Assembly (NCBI RefSeq): GCF_004364935.1
Contig: NZ_SOBT01000009.1
Location: 835,898-899,897 of the forward strand
DNA from: Panacagrimonas perspica
GTDB lineage: Bacteria > Pseudomonadota > Gammaproteobacteria > Nevskiales > Nevskiaceae
DNA length: 64,000 nucleotides
Direction of reading: 5' to 3'
Shown here: positions 36,090 through 45,084 of the stretch, piece after piece
Layout: each line of letters begins with the position of its first letter
How positions within the stretch are numbered: the stretch's first letter is position 1
Notes under the pieces: generated by a model
The model's database searches: none
What the model was told of the DNA's origin: nothing
The model's input: the letters and a program-made list of their open reading frames with translations, nothing else
Position numbers and translations under genes: made by a program

Positions 36090-37442
36090 ATGCGCCGACT
36101 ATCGCCCACCGATGTTGCCTTCCTGTTGCTCGAACGACGCCACCAGCCGCTGCACGTGGGGGCGCTGTCGCTGTTCACGCCGCCGGCCGGATCGCCGCCC
36201 GGTTTCGCATCGAAGCTGGCGGCCGAACTCGCCGAGTCCACCTCGGTCGCCCCACCCTTCGATCGCCGGCCGCTGTCACGCCTGGGCGTTTTCTACTGGG
36301 AGGACGATCCCCACTTCGATCTGGCCCATCACTTCGTGCACATGGCGCTGCCCAAGCCCGGCCGCATCCGCGAGCTGCTGGCGATGGTCTCGCGCGTGCA
36401 CAGCGCGCATCTGGATCGCGCCTATCCGCTGTGGCGCGTCTATCTGATCGAGGGTCTCGAGGACGGGCGCATCGCCACGTACATGAAGATCCATCACTCC
36501 GTCGTCGACGGCGTGTCCGGCATCCGCATGTTCATGAAGTCGATGTCCGACGACGAGCTGCATTCCGCCGGCATGCCGCCGCCCTGGGAGATCGGCAGCG
36601 GCCATCGACCGACGCCCGTGCTCCGTGAGGCGATCCGCAAGGTCGACCGGTTGCGGGCCGCGGCGATATCGGCGCCCCGTGTGCTGCGCGAACTGCAGCA
36701 GACCTTTCGCGACGCACGGAGTCAGCATCCGGATCTGGTCACGGCGCTGCGTGCGCCGCGCAGCATCCTCAACCAGAAGATCACGGCCTCGCGCCGCTTC
36801 GCCGCGCAGTCCTATTCGACGGCGCGCATGCGGGCCGTCGGCAAGACCCTCGGCGGCACGCTCAACGACGTGGTCATGGCGATGTGCGCCGGCGCGTTGC
36901 GCCGGTATCTCACCGATCTCGGCGCCCTGCCCGACAAGCCGCTCGTCGCCGGCGTGCCGGTGTCGCTGCACCGTGACCGCGAGCATGCCGAACCCGGCAA
37001 CGCCGTCACCTTCATGCTGGCGACGCTGGCCACCGACCTGGCGGACCCGGTGAAGCGCTTCGAGGCGATCAAGGGGTCGATGGACTACAACAAGCAGCGC
37101 TTCCAGGCGATGAATCAGACCGAGCTGCTGGCCTATGCGCTCGGCATGATGACGCCGGGCCTGCTCAACATGGCGGGCAACTGGGAGCGGATGCCGATCA
37201 ACGTCGTCATCTCCCATGTGCCGGGGCCGAGAACACCGATGTTCTGGCAGGGTTGCCAGCTCAACGGCCTGTATCCGGTGTCGCTGGTCATGGATGGCAT
37301 CGCCCTGAACATCACGCTGGTCAGCCGTGCCGATCAGGTCGACTTCGGGCTGATCGCCTGCCGGCGGACCCTGCCCAGCGTGCAGCGCCTACTGGATCAT
37401 CTCGAAGAGGCGCTGGTGGAACTCGAAGAGGCGTGCGTCTGA
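36090..37442 (+). CDS. Wax ester synthase / acyl-CoA:diacylglycerol acyltransferase
   Basis: It joins fatty alcohol or diacylglycerol to acyl-CoA to make wax esters or triacylglycerol. In the 450-residue protein the catalytic motif HHxxxDG is HHSVVDG at residues 135-141. PLW (113-115) and LGGTLNDVV further on are also typical, as is the start MRRLSPTDVAFLLLE. The gene has a GGAGAGA ribosome site. It stands alone, divergent from the phosphatase. The acyl-CoA reductase at 11767-13749 could supply the alcohol. Whether it prefers alcohol or diacylglycerol cannot be judged from sequence. Confidence 0.94.
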   Translation: MRRLSPTDVAFLLLERRHQPLHVGALSLFTPPAGSPPGFASKLAAELAESTSVAPPFDRRPLSRLGVFYWEDDPHFDLAHHFVHMALPKPGRIRELLAMVSRVHSAHLDRAYPLWRVYLIEGLEDGRIATYMKIHHSVVDGVSGIRMFMKSMSDDELHSAGMPPPWEIGSGHRPTPVLREAIRKVDRLRAAAISAPRVLRELQQTFRDARSQHPDLVTALRAPRSILNQKITASRRFAAQSYSTARMRAVGKTLGGTLNDVVMAMCAGALRRYLTDLGALPDKPLVAGVPVSLHRDREHAEPGNAVTFMLATLATDLADPVKRFEAIKGSMDYNKQRFQAMNQTELLAYALGMMTPGLLNMAGNWERMPINVVISHVPGPRTPMFWQGCQLNGLYPVSLVMDGIALNITLVSRADQVDFGLIACRRTLPSVQRLLDHLEEALVELEEACV

Positions 37443-37491
37443 GGAACGTTGACAGGGCAGACGGGGTCCCTACCATCGACACGTCAACGTG

Positions 37492-38121
37492 ATGGCGGCT
37501 TCCATGGCTCTATTTCGGTTGCTGGCGATGTTCGGCGTGGCGGTCGCATTCGCCGGCCCGGCCGTGGCCACCGACGTGTACAAGACGGTCGATGCGAACG
37601 GTGTGATCCACTACACCGACCAGGCCCCGAGCAAGACCGCCAGGCCGGTCGTTCTCCCGCCGATCCAGGTGGTCGGGCCGCCTCGAGGATCGTCCGTCTC
37701 GGCGTTTCCCCCCGCGTCTTCCGCCGGTTCGTCAGGGACCGACATGACCGGCGAGGCGCCTTTGAGCGTCAGCATCGTGTCGCCGGCCCCGGATGAAACG
37801 TTCCGCACCGACGACCGCGTGCTGCCGGTCAGCGTGCGGATGAACCAGCCGCTGCCGGAGGGCTACGGCCTGCTCTACATGCTCGACGGCACGGCGCAGA
37901 ACGCGAAGGCCACCCGCGCCCTCAACTATTCACTCGAAGGGGTCGAACGCGGCGAACACATGGTCACCGTCGTGACCGTGAACGCCTCGGGCAAGGAGAT
38001 CGGCCGCGCGGCGCCCGTTATCGTCCACATGAAGCCACCGACGGTGCATCTCACGCAGCAGCGCAAGGAAGAGCGTGAAGCGAACCGGCCGACGCCGCGG
38101 CCAAGAAATCCAACACCCTGA
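37492..38121 (+). CDS. Exported DUF4124 protein
   Basis: The roughly 209-residue protein begins with a signal peptide (MALFRLLAMFGVAVAFAGPAVA) and then the DUF4124 motif TDVYKTVDANGVIHYTDQAP. The second half is an immunoglobulin-like beta region (VSIVSPAPDETFRTDDRVLPVSV). Function is unknown. Starts at 37492 and 37504 are both possible. A DUF4124 gene just before ntrB is a common arrangement in related bacteria. Confidence 0.8.
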   Translation: MAASMALFRLLAMFGVAVAFAGPAVATDVYKTVDANGVIHYTDQAPSKTARPVVLPPIQVVGPPRGSSVSAFPPASSAGSSGTDMTGEAPLSVSIVSPAPDETFRTDDRVLPVSVRMNQPLPEGYGLLYMLDGTAQNAKATRALNYSLEGVERGEHMVTVVTVNASGKEIGRAAPVIVHMKPPTVHLTQQRKEEREANRPTPRPRNPTP

Positions 38122-38285
38122 CGGTATTGAGGAAAAGCGGGGCTGCACCTTCAGGGCGCCGCGCACCGGTCTGGCGCTCCAAATCGGAGAGAATCGTCGT
38201 GGCGCCCCATAACGGTGCGTGCGGGACGTGCTTTCTGTAGCCTTTCGCCACGCGCGAGTGGCGCGCCTTTTGCAATTTCGGCTTC

Positions 38286-39365
38286 ATGAAATTCGTGCCC
38301 CGCTCGCGCGTGGCCTCCGACGTGGTGCTCGACGGTCTGACGACGGCCGTGATCTGCCTCGACGCGAAGCTGGCCGTCGCCTCCATCAACTCCGCCGGAG
38401 AAAGCCTCTTCGAGGTCGGACGGCGGCACGCGGTGGGCGAACCCCTGGCGCAGGCCATTCCGGCGTTCACGCCGCACGCCAAGCGGCTGCAGGACGCGCT
38501 CGACTCCGGCACCGGGTTCATCGAGCGCGAGATGAATTTGCGCCGCGCCGGCGAATCGATCTCGCTGGACTGCACCGTCACGCCGATCCTGATCGGCAAG
38601 GGCAGCGGCCTGCTGCTGGAGTGCCAGTCGCTCGATCGTCACCTGCGCATCTCGCGCGACGAGTTGCTGCTCTCGCAACATCAGGCCTCGCGTGAACTGA
38701 TCCGCGGACTGGCGCACGAGATCAAGAACCCGCTCGGCGGTATCCGCGGTGCGGCGCAGTTGCTGGAGAAGGAACTGCCGGACAGCGGCCAGCGTGAATA
38801 CACCGGCGTGATCATTCGCGAGGCCGACCGGCTGCAGAATCTGGTCAACCGGATGCTCGGTCCCAACCGCATGCCGCAGAAGGCGCCCGTGAACATTCAC
38901 GAGGTGCTGGAGCACGTGCGCCAGTTGTGCGAGGCCGAGGGCGCCTCCGATATCCACTTCCTGCGCGACTACGACCCCAGCATCCCGGAGATCGTGGCCG
39001 ACCGCGAGCAGTTGATCCAGGCCGTGCTCAACGTCGTGCGCAACGCCGGTCAGGCGATTGCCGGCGGCAGCGGTGAAGGCGCCGTGACGCTGCGCAGTCG
39101 CACGCGACGCCAATTCACGATCGGCGGCAACCGCTATCGCCTCGTCATCCAGATCGATGTCGAGGACACCGGACCCGGCATCGCGCCGTCGATGATCGAT
39201 CGCATCTTCTATCCGATGGTGACCACCCGCGCCGAAGGCACGGGCCTGGGCCTGCCGATGGCGCAATACCTCATTCATGCACACGGTGGCGTCATCGAGT
39301 GCCGTTCGCGGCCCGGCTGCACCGTGTTTTCCATGTATCTACCCCTGAACGGGGAAGCAGCCTGA
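38286..39365 (+). CDS. glnL: Nitrogen regulation sensor kinase NtrB
   Basis: NtrB phosphorylates or dephosphorylates NtrC according to nitrogen status signalled by PII. The 359-residue soluble kinase has an N-terminal PAS-like region (DVVLDGLTTAVICLDAKLAVA), the phosphoacceptor box GLAHEIKNPLGGIRGAAQLL, and the ATPase motifs VLNVVRNAGQAI, VEDTGPGIAP and GTGLGLPMAQYLI. No membrane helices are present, as expected. The downstream ntrC starts 20 bases after its stop. No glnA is in this window. Confidence 0.95.
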   Translation: MKFVPRSRVASDVVLDGLTTAVICLDAKLAVASINSAGESLFEVGRRHAVGEPLAQAIPAFTPHAKRLQDALDSGTGFIEREMNLRRAGESISLDCTVTPILIGKGSGLLLECQSLDRHLRISRDELLLSQHQASRELIRGLAHEIKNPLGGIRGAAQLLEKELPDSGQREYTGVIIREADRLQNLVNRMLGPNRMPQKAPVNIHEVLEHVRQLCEAEGASDIHFLRDYDPSIPEIVADREQLIQAVLNVVRNAGQAIAGGSGEGAVTLRSRTRRQFTIGGNRYRLVIQIDVEDTGPGIAPSMIDRIFYPMVTTRAEGTGLGLPMAQYLIHAHGGVIECRSRPGCTVFSMYLPLNGEAA

Positions 39366-39385
39366 CGGACGACGCAGACAACGAC

Positions 39386-40933
39386 ATGAGCAAGGCATTG
39401 GAAATCTGGGTCGTGGACGACGATGAGTCGATCCGCTGGGTGATGCAGAAGTCGCTGATGCGCGCCGGCATGAAGGTGCAGACCTTCGAAGGCGCGGCCG
39501 AATTGTTCGACGCGCTGTCGGAAGACACGCCCGATGTCCTGATCACCGATATCCGCATGCCCGGCGTCTCGGGCCTGGAACTGATGGAACGCGTGCGTCA
39601 CGAGAAGCCCGGTCTGCCGGTGATCGTGATGACCGCGCACTCCGACCTCGACGCGGCGGTCGCCAGCTACAAGGGCGGCGCGTTCGAGTACCTGCCCAAG
39701 CCTTTCGACGTCGATGCGGTGGCCGAACTCGTGCGGCGCGCCGCCGCACGTCGCGTGGAACCCGAACCGCTGCCGGAGCTAGGCTCGACCGCGATCATCG
39801 GCGAGGCGCCGGCGATGCAGGATGTGTTTCGCGCGATCGGCCGCCTGTCGCAATCGCAGATCACGGTGATGATCACCGGCGAATCCGGAACCGGAAAGGA
39901 ACTCGTCGCGCGCGCGCTGCACGTGAACTCGCCGCGCGTCTCCAAGCCGTTCATCGCGGTGAACACCGCGGCGATTCCGAAGGATCTGATGGAGTCGGAA
40001 TTCTTCGGTCACGAGCGCGGCGCGTTCACCGGCGCGCAGACGCAGCGCAAGGGCCGCTTCGAACAGACCGATGGCGGCACGCTGTTTCTCGACGAAATCG
40101 GCGACATGCCGGCCGACCTGCAGACGCGCCTGCTGCGCGTGCTGCAGAACGGCGAGTTCTACCGCGTCGGCGGTGTCGCCCCGGTGAAGGTCGATGTGCG
40201 CGTGATCGCGGCCACTCACCAGGATCTCGAGACGCTGGTGAAGGAAGGGCGCTTCCGCGAGGATCTCTACCACCGGCTCAATGTCATCCGCGTCCGCATT
40301 CCGAGCCTTGCCGAGCGTGCGGAAGACATCCCGCTGCTGATGCGTCACTTCCTGGTATCCGCCGCCAAGGAGCTGCAGTCTGAAACCAAGCGCGTGACGC
40401 CCGAAGTCATGGAGCGCCTCCAGGCGTTCGCGTGGCCCGGCAACGTGCGTCAGCTCGAGAACGTGTGTCGCTGGCTGACCGTGATGGCGCCGGGACAGGA
40501 CGTCCATCTCAACGATCTGCCGCCGGAACTGCGGGAGGTCGCGCCGCGTGCCGTTCACGCGGCGGCCGCGGTTGAATCAGCTCCGATCGCCGACGCAGCG
40601 CCGACGCCCACTACTGCGCCGATCGTGCGGCCGTCCGTTCTGTCGGCGGCCGAAGCCTTCGCGCCAGTTTCGTCGTCGATGCCCTCGGTGCCGTCGCAAG
40701 CCGCGACGCGGGACGAATCCTGGTTCCAGACGCTGCGAGCCTGGGCCGACGGCGAGTTCGCCGCGGGTCGCAGTGCCCTGCTCGACGAGGCCATGCCGGT
40801 GTTCGAGCGCACGCTGATCCAGTCCGCGCTCAACGCAACGAAGGGTCAGCGCCAGGAAGCAGCGCGACGTCTGGGTTGGGGTCGCAACACGCTGACGCGC
40901 AAGATCCAGGAACTGGGGATGGACGATCTCTGA
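39386..40933 (+). CDS. glnG: Nitrogen regulation response regulator NtrC
   Basis: NtrC activates sigma54 promoters when nitrogen is limiting. The 515-residue protein has a receiver with [11 protein letters not shown] (phosphorylated aspartate), a sigma54-interaction AAA+ domain ([15 protein letters not shown], the loop [18 protein letters not shown]) and a C-terminal Fis-type helix-turn-helix ([27 protein letters not shown]). An Ala/Pro-rich linker of about 70 residues before the DNA-binding domain is longer than in enterics. The ATG at 39386 gives the family start [13 protein letters not shown]. Confidence 0.96.
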   Translation: MSKALEIWVVDDDESIRWVMQKSLMRAGMKVQTFEGAAELFDALSEDTPDVLITDIRMPGVSGLELMERVRHEKPGLPVIVMTAHSDLDAAVASYKGGAFEYLPKPFDVDAVAELVRRAAARRVEPEPLPELGSTAIIGEAPAMQDVFRAIGRLSQSQITVMITGESGTGKELVARALHVNSPRVSKPFIAVNTAAIPKDLMESEFFGHERGAFTGAQTQRKGRFEQTDGGTLFLDEIGDMPADLQTRLLRVLQNGEFYRVGGVAPVKVDVRVIAATHQDLETLVKEGRFREDLYHRLNVIRVRIPSLAERAEDIPLLMRHFLVSAAKELQSETKRVTPEVMERLQAFAWPGNVRQLENVCRWLTVMAPGQDVHLNDLPPELREVAPRAVHAAAAVESAPIADAAPTPTTAPIVRPSVLSAAEAFAPVSSSMPSVPSQAATRDESWFQTLRAWADGEFAAGRSALLDEAMPVFERTLIQSALNATKGQRQEAARRLGWGRNTLTRKIQELGMDDL

Positions 40934-41158
40934 GCAGGCGGCGTCGATGCGCCGGCCTCAGGTCGGCGTGCCCGTCGGCGGATAAGCCACGCTCCACTGC
41001 GTGGGGGCGCGAAGAGGACGGCGCCGACCAACGACATGGTGCTTCGCGGATGTCCGGATGGCATCAGCATCGGCCGCCGGAACCAAGCCTTCCGGCGTCA
41101 CACGCCAGCAGTGCAGGTTCGCGCTGCCAGCGTGCGACGGTTCGACGGAGGCGACCGA

Positions 41159-41731
41159 TTACGAGTCGCGCAGCGCCTCGACCTGGATCTGGATCTTGAC
41201 CTTGCCCAGCTCGCCATCGGCGGCCTTGGTCATGCCGAAGTCGGCACGATTGAATTCACCCTCTGCATCCGCGCCACAGACTTCCTTCTTGTAGAACGGG
41301 TGCTGGATGCATTTGAAGCTCTCGATGTCGAGCTTCACCGGCTTGGTGACGCCGAGCAGCGTGAGCTGGCCGTCCACTTCATCGGGCTCGCCCTTCTCGA
41401 ACTTGATCGTGCCCTTGTAGGTGATCGTCGGGTACTTGCCGACGTTGAAGAAGTCCTCGTTCATCGCATGCTCGTTCATCTTGTCGTGACCGAAGTCCAC
41501 GCTGGCTGCATCGATGGTGATGTCGACGGTGCCGGTCTTGCCTTCGCGGTCCAGCGTGACCTTGCCGCTCGACTTGTTGAACTTGCCGCGCCAGAACGAG
41601 ATGCCCATGTGCGCCGCCTTGAAGCTCGGATAGGTGTGGCCGGGCTCGATCGTGTAGTTCACGGGGGCCGCAAGCGCGGGAACGGCAACACCGGCGGCGA
41701 GAGCGGCGGCGACGAAGAGGGACAGACGCAT
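41159..41731 (-). CDS. YceI-like periplasmic protein 1
   Basis: The 190-residue protein starts with a signal peptide (MRLSLFVAAALAAGVAVPALAA) followed by the lipocalin-like YceI fold (NYTIEPGHTYPSFKAAHMGISFWRGKF, VDITIDAASVDFGHDKMNEH). YceI proteins bind isoprenoid or other amphiphilic molecules; roles vary. It contains a Cys pair (FKCIQHPF and EVCGADAEG). It is the last gene of a cytochrome b561-YceI-YceI group, 55 bases after the second YceI. An in-frame open stretch continues beyond its stop (see findings). Confidence 0.9.
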   Translation of the reverse strand: MRLSLFVAAALAAGVAVPALAAPVNYTIEPGHTYPSFKAAHMGISFWRGKFNKSSGKVTLDREGKTGTVDITIDAASVDFGHDKMNEHAMNEDFFNVGKYPTITYKGTIKFEKGEPDEVDGQLTLLGVTKPVKLDIESFKCIQHPFYKKEVCGADAEGEFNRADFGMTKAADGELGKVKIQIQVEALRDS

Positions 41732-41786
41732 GAGAAGAAACTCCGGTTGAGACGATGATTGAGAAGGCAGCTGATCCGTCAGCGGA

Positions 41787-42332
41787 TCAACCCGCCGGTG
41801 CGACGATCACGAACTTCACGAGGACCTTGTCCTCCAGCACTTCATTCCATTCCTTGTCGCCCATGGCGAACGCGGCGCGGGAAACCGGCACTTCGCCCTC
41901 GAAGCGGCGGTTGCTGCCTTCGGTCTTCACGGAGACTGGCGCCTTCACGGTCACCGACTTGCCCTTCATCGTCAGCGTGCCGGTCGCCTCGAAGCGGTCG
42001 GCTCCGAGCGGCTTGATCGACGTGGACTTGAAGGTCGCGGAAGGGAACGCCTTGCTGTCGAACCATTCCTTCTTGCGGACCTCGGCGTTGTAGTCCTCAT
42101 CGCCGATATCGAAGCTCGAGGTATCGACGCTCAGCTCGGCCGACGAGCCGGCGACGTTGGCCGCGTCGTAGGTGACGCTGCCGGTGAACTTCTTGAACGC
42201 GCCGTCGACGCCCACACCCATCTGCGTGAACGTCGCGGTGATCCTGCTCTTGCCGGCATCGACGGGGCTCGAAGCGGCGGCGAACAGCGCGGTGCTGACT
42301 GCCAGCAGGGTGAACGACAGGAAACGCTTCAC
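41787..42332 (-). CDS. YceI-like periplasmic protein 2 (GTG start)
   Basis: The 181-residue protein begins at a GTG (42332) with AGGAG just upstream. It has a signal peptide (KRFLSFTLLAVSTALFAAA) and the YceI fold (SRITATFTQMGVGVDGAFKKF, SSFDIGDEDYNAEVRKKEW). The GTG start overlaps the stop of cytochrome b561 by 4 bases (GTGA), so translation is coupled. It is a paralogue of the neighbouring YceI but differs substantially. The pairing with cytochrome b561 suggests a shared envelope redox or quinone-related role; this is an inference. Confidence 0.9.
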   Translation of the reverse strand: MKRFLSFTLLAVSTALFAAASSPVDAGKSRITATFTQMGVGVDGAFKKFTGSVTYDAANVAGSSAELSVDTSSFDIGDEDYNAEVRKKEWFDSKAFPSATFKSTSIKPLGADRFEATGTLTMKGKSVTVKAPVSVKTEGSNRRFEGEVPVSRAAFAMGDKEWNEVLEDKVLVKFVIVAPAG

Positions 42333-42889
42333 GTGGAACTCCTGCGACGCGCCCAAGGCAGCATGCGGGCCACGGTGTCGTCGCGATGAAAGATGAAATG
42401 TTGCAAGGCGCCGCCGATGTGCACGACGACGATCAAGGCCAGGGCCCAGGCCAACAGACCGTGTACCGCTTCGAGAGTTTCGGCCAGCGCCTTGTCCTTG
42501 CCGATAAGGTCGGGCAGAGGAATGACGCCGAAATATTTGACGGAATAGCCCGACGCGGAGCTGAACATCCAGCCGCTGATCGGGATCGCGAACATCAACA
42601 GGTACAACAGCAGGTGCGCCAGGCTCGCCGCCGTCCGCTGCCAGGCCGGATGTGCGGGATTCGGTGGCGGTGCGGCGTGCGTGGCGCGCCATGCAACGCG
42701 CAGGCAGGCCAGCAGCAGCACGCTGATGCCGATCCACTTGTGCCAGGAATACAGCTTCAGCTTGTCCGGTGACAGCTTGAGGTCGACCATGTACACGCCC
42801 ATCGCCCAGCCGAAGAAGATCAGCAGGGCGATCAGCCAGTGCAAGGAGATGGCGACGTTGCCGTAACGGATGGCGGAGGCTTCACGCAT
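42329..42889 (-). CDS. Cytochrome b561 family membrane protein
   Basis: The 186-residue inner-membrane protein has four helices (SLHWLIALLIFFGWAMGVYM, WIGISVLLLACLRVAWRATH, LAHLLLYLLMFAIPISGWMF, VHGLLAWALALIVVVHIGGAL). Histidines in HWLIA, HKWIGI and the last helix would hold two b haems. Such proteins pass electrons between quinol and periplasmic acceptors. Downstream YceI genes are co-transcribed. An imperfectly explained hairpin lies upstream at 42951-42972. Confidence 0.93.
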   Translation of the reverse strand: MREASAIRYGNVAISLHWLIALLIFFGWAMGVYMVDLKLSPDKLKLYSWHKWIGISVLLLACLRVAWRATHAAPPPNPAHPAWQRTAASLAHLLLYLLMFAIPISGWMFSSASGYSVKYFGVIPLPDLIGKDKALAETLEAVHGLLAWALALIVVVHIGGALQHFIFHRDDTVARMLPWARRRSST

Positions 42890-42950
42890 GGCAGGGGCAC
42901 CGGCTGTGGCAGGACGTCATGCGAGCCACTTTAGGTGGCGCGACGGAATC

Positions 42951-42972
42951 ATCCAAGCGGGAGCGCTTGGAT
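42951..42972 (-). terminator. Hairpin between the M2 peptidase and cytochrome b561
   Basis: ATCCAAGCG and CGCTTGGAT form a perfect 9-bp stem around GGAG. It lies 94 bases downstream of the M2 peptidase stop and 62 bases upstream of cytochrome b561, both leftward. No T-run follows, so it may be a weak terminator or a protein-binding palindrome. Confidence 0.4.
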
Positions 42973-43065
42973 CGGTACGTCGGCGGGTCTGACGATATTC
43001 CTCGCCGGTGGCGTCCCGCAGCACGGTCACGAACGGCGACCGTCTGCGGTTCGATCCGTTCGGAC

Positions 43066-45084
43066 TCAGGTCGCCGGGGCCGCTGCCGCAGCGGCCGGCG
43101 CGTCTTCCGGCACCTTCCATCCGCAGCTCTTCCCCTGGTTCTGCTCCTTCATGTAGGCGATCAGCGGGGTGAAGTATTCGATGATCGCCGACGCATCCAT
43201 CTTGCGCGTGCCGGTGAGCTTCTCCAGCGTGTCGGGCCAGGGCTGCGAGGATCCGAGCGCGAGCATCTCGATGAAACGCTTGCCGGCTTCAGCGTTGCCG
43301 TAGACGTCGCATTCGCTGAGCGGACCCTTGAAGCCGGAGGCATCGCAAAGGGCTTTCTGGAACTGGAACTGCAGCACGAACGACAGGAAGTAGCGCGTGT
43401 ACGGCGTGTTGCCGGGAATGTGGTACTTCGCGCCCGGATCGAAATCGTCCTCGCTGCGCGCGTTGGGAGGCGAGACGCCCTGGTACTGCTCACGCAGCTT
43501 CCACCAGCCGGCGTTGTAATCCTCGGGCTTGATCTGGCCGCTGAAGACCTTCCAGCGCCACTGGTCGACGAGCTTGCCCCAGGGCAGAAACACGATCTTG
43601 TCCAGCGCCAGCTTCATCTGCGAATTGATCGTGGCCTTGTCGTTCTTCTGCACGCTCTTCACCAGCCCGATCTTCTTCAGATGCTCCGGCGTCAGGCTCA
43701 ACGTGATGGTGTCGCCGATGGCCTCGTGGAAGCCGTCGTGCGCGCCGCTCTGGAACACCGGTCGCAGGTGGTTGTACGACAGGTAGTAGTAGATATGGCC
43801 GAGCTCGTGATGGATCGTCGTCAGCTCTTCTTCGTCGGGCTCGATGCACTGCTTGATGCGCACGTCACCCTTGAGATTCATGTCCCAGGCACTGGCGTGG
43901 CAGACGACGTCGCGATCGCGTGGCTGCACCAGCAGGGACTTGGCCCAGAACGACTCGGGTAGTTTGGGAAAGCCGAGCGAGACGTAGAAGTCCTCGGCGA
44001 CCTTGGCCATCTTCACCGCCTGCGCGGCATCGGCCTTGTGCTCCAGCTCCGCGATGTCCGACGGCGTGGGCTTGCCCTTGAACGCAGCGAGCAGCGTCTT
44101 GTACTCGGCATCGCGCTGCGCCTTGAGCGCGCTCGACACGTCGAGGCTGTCCTGGCCCGGATAGGGTTCGAGCAGCGGATACAGATTGCTCCACTGCTGC
44201 GCCCACATGTTGCCGAGCAGGTGCGCCGGAATCAGCCCGTCCTTGGGCACCACGGCGTCGCCGTATTTCTTGTTGAGCTTGTCGCGCACCAGGCAGTGCA
44301 GATCGTCGTACATCGGCTTGACCTGCCCCCACAGGCGCTCGACTTCTGCATCGAACTCCGCCGGGCTCATGTCGTAGCCGCCGCGCCAGAGTTCGCCGGT
44401 GTCCTTGAAGCCGAGCTGGCTGGCGCCCTCGTTCATCAGTTCGGTGAAGCGCTGGTAGTCCTTGCGGATCGGGCGCGAGGTCTGGTGCCAGCCGTTCCAC
44501 GCCGCCTCGATCTGCGCGGGCGTGTTCTTCAGCTCGACGTTGTCGACGATCTTCTCGATCTGCTGCAGCTTGAGGCACTCCTCCTGCCCCGCGGCATTCG
44601 GACGACACCACTGGCCGGCGCCGTAGTTGGCGTCCATTTTCGCGGCGATCGCGGCCAGTTCCTTGCGCTTGGCCGGATCGGACGGCGCAGGCATCGTCGG
44701 GCCCAGCTTGATCAGGGTCAGCGCGCGCGCGGTTTCCGGCGACAGGCCCGGCGTATCGTTGAAGCGCTTGGCCTCCTCGGCTTTCGCCGACTGGAATTCG
44801 AGCTGTTCCTCGGTGGCGTTGGCCGCCAGCAGCTGCGCGTCGTCGGTGATGTAGGTCTGCGCGATCCAGAACGCGGCGCCGAGGCGCGCGGCGTTGTCGA
44901 CGGCGTACTTGTCGACTTCGGCCACGAGCGCGTCGGCATCCGCTGCCGTGGTGCCGGGCTTGGCGGCTGCGGCCGGCACGGGGGCTGGCGCCGCCGCAGC
45001 GTCGGCACTTTCCTTCGGACCGTTGCACGCGGCCAGGAACAGCAGGCCGACGCCGGTGGCGATGGCGAACGAAGATTTCATCAT
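43066..45084 (-). CDS. Peptidase M2 (angiotensin-converting-enzyme-like) lipoprotein
   Basis: This zinc dipeptidyl carboxypeptidase of 672 residues starts with a lipoprotein signal (VGLLFLAACNG). The zinc motif HHELGHIYY has the HExxH pattern, with the third ligand glutamate in HDGFHEAIGDT. An Ala/Pro linker of about 25 residues after the lipobox precedes the enzyme. The start ATG overlaps the stop of the POT transporter by 4 bases (ATGA at 45081-45084). It would trim peptides in the envelope, while the transporter imports di- and tripeptides, a sensible pairing. Confidence 0.94.
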   Translation of the reverse strand: MMKSSFAIATGVGLLFLAACNGPKESADAAAAPAPVPAAAAKPGTTAADADALVAEVDKYAVDNAARLGAAFWIAQTYITDDAQLLAANATEEQLEFQSAKAEEAKRFNDTPGLSPETARALTLIKLGPTMPAPSDPAKRKELAAIAAKMDANYGAGQWCRPNAAGQEECLKLQQIEKIVDNVELKNTPAQIEAAWNGWHQTSRPIRKDYQRFTELMNEGASQLGFKDTGELWRGGYDMSPAEFDAEVERLWGQVKPMYDDLHCLVRDKLNKKYGDAVVPKDGLIPAHLLGNMWAQQWSNLYPLLEPYPGQDSLDVSSALKAQRDAEYKTLLAAFKGKPTPSDIAELEHKADAAQAVKMAKVAEDFYVSLGFPKLPESFWAKSLLVQPRDRDVVCHASAWDMNLKGDVRIKQCIEPDEEELTTIHHELGHIYYYLSYNHLRPVFQSGAHDGFHEAIGDTITLSLTPEHLKKIGLVKSVQKNDKATINSQMKLALDKIVFLPWGKLVDQWRWKVFSGQIKPEDYNAGWWKLREQYQGVSPPNARSEDDFDPGAKYHIPGNTPYTRYFLSFVLQFQFQKALCDASGFKGPLSECDVYGNAEAGKRFIEMLALGSSQPWPDTLEKLTGTRKMDASAIIEYFTPLIAYMKEQNQGKSCGWKVPEDAPAAAAAAPAT

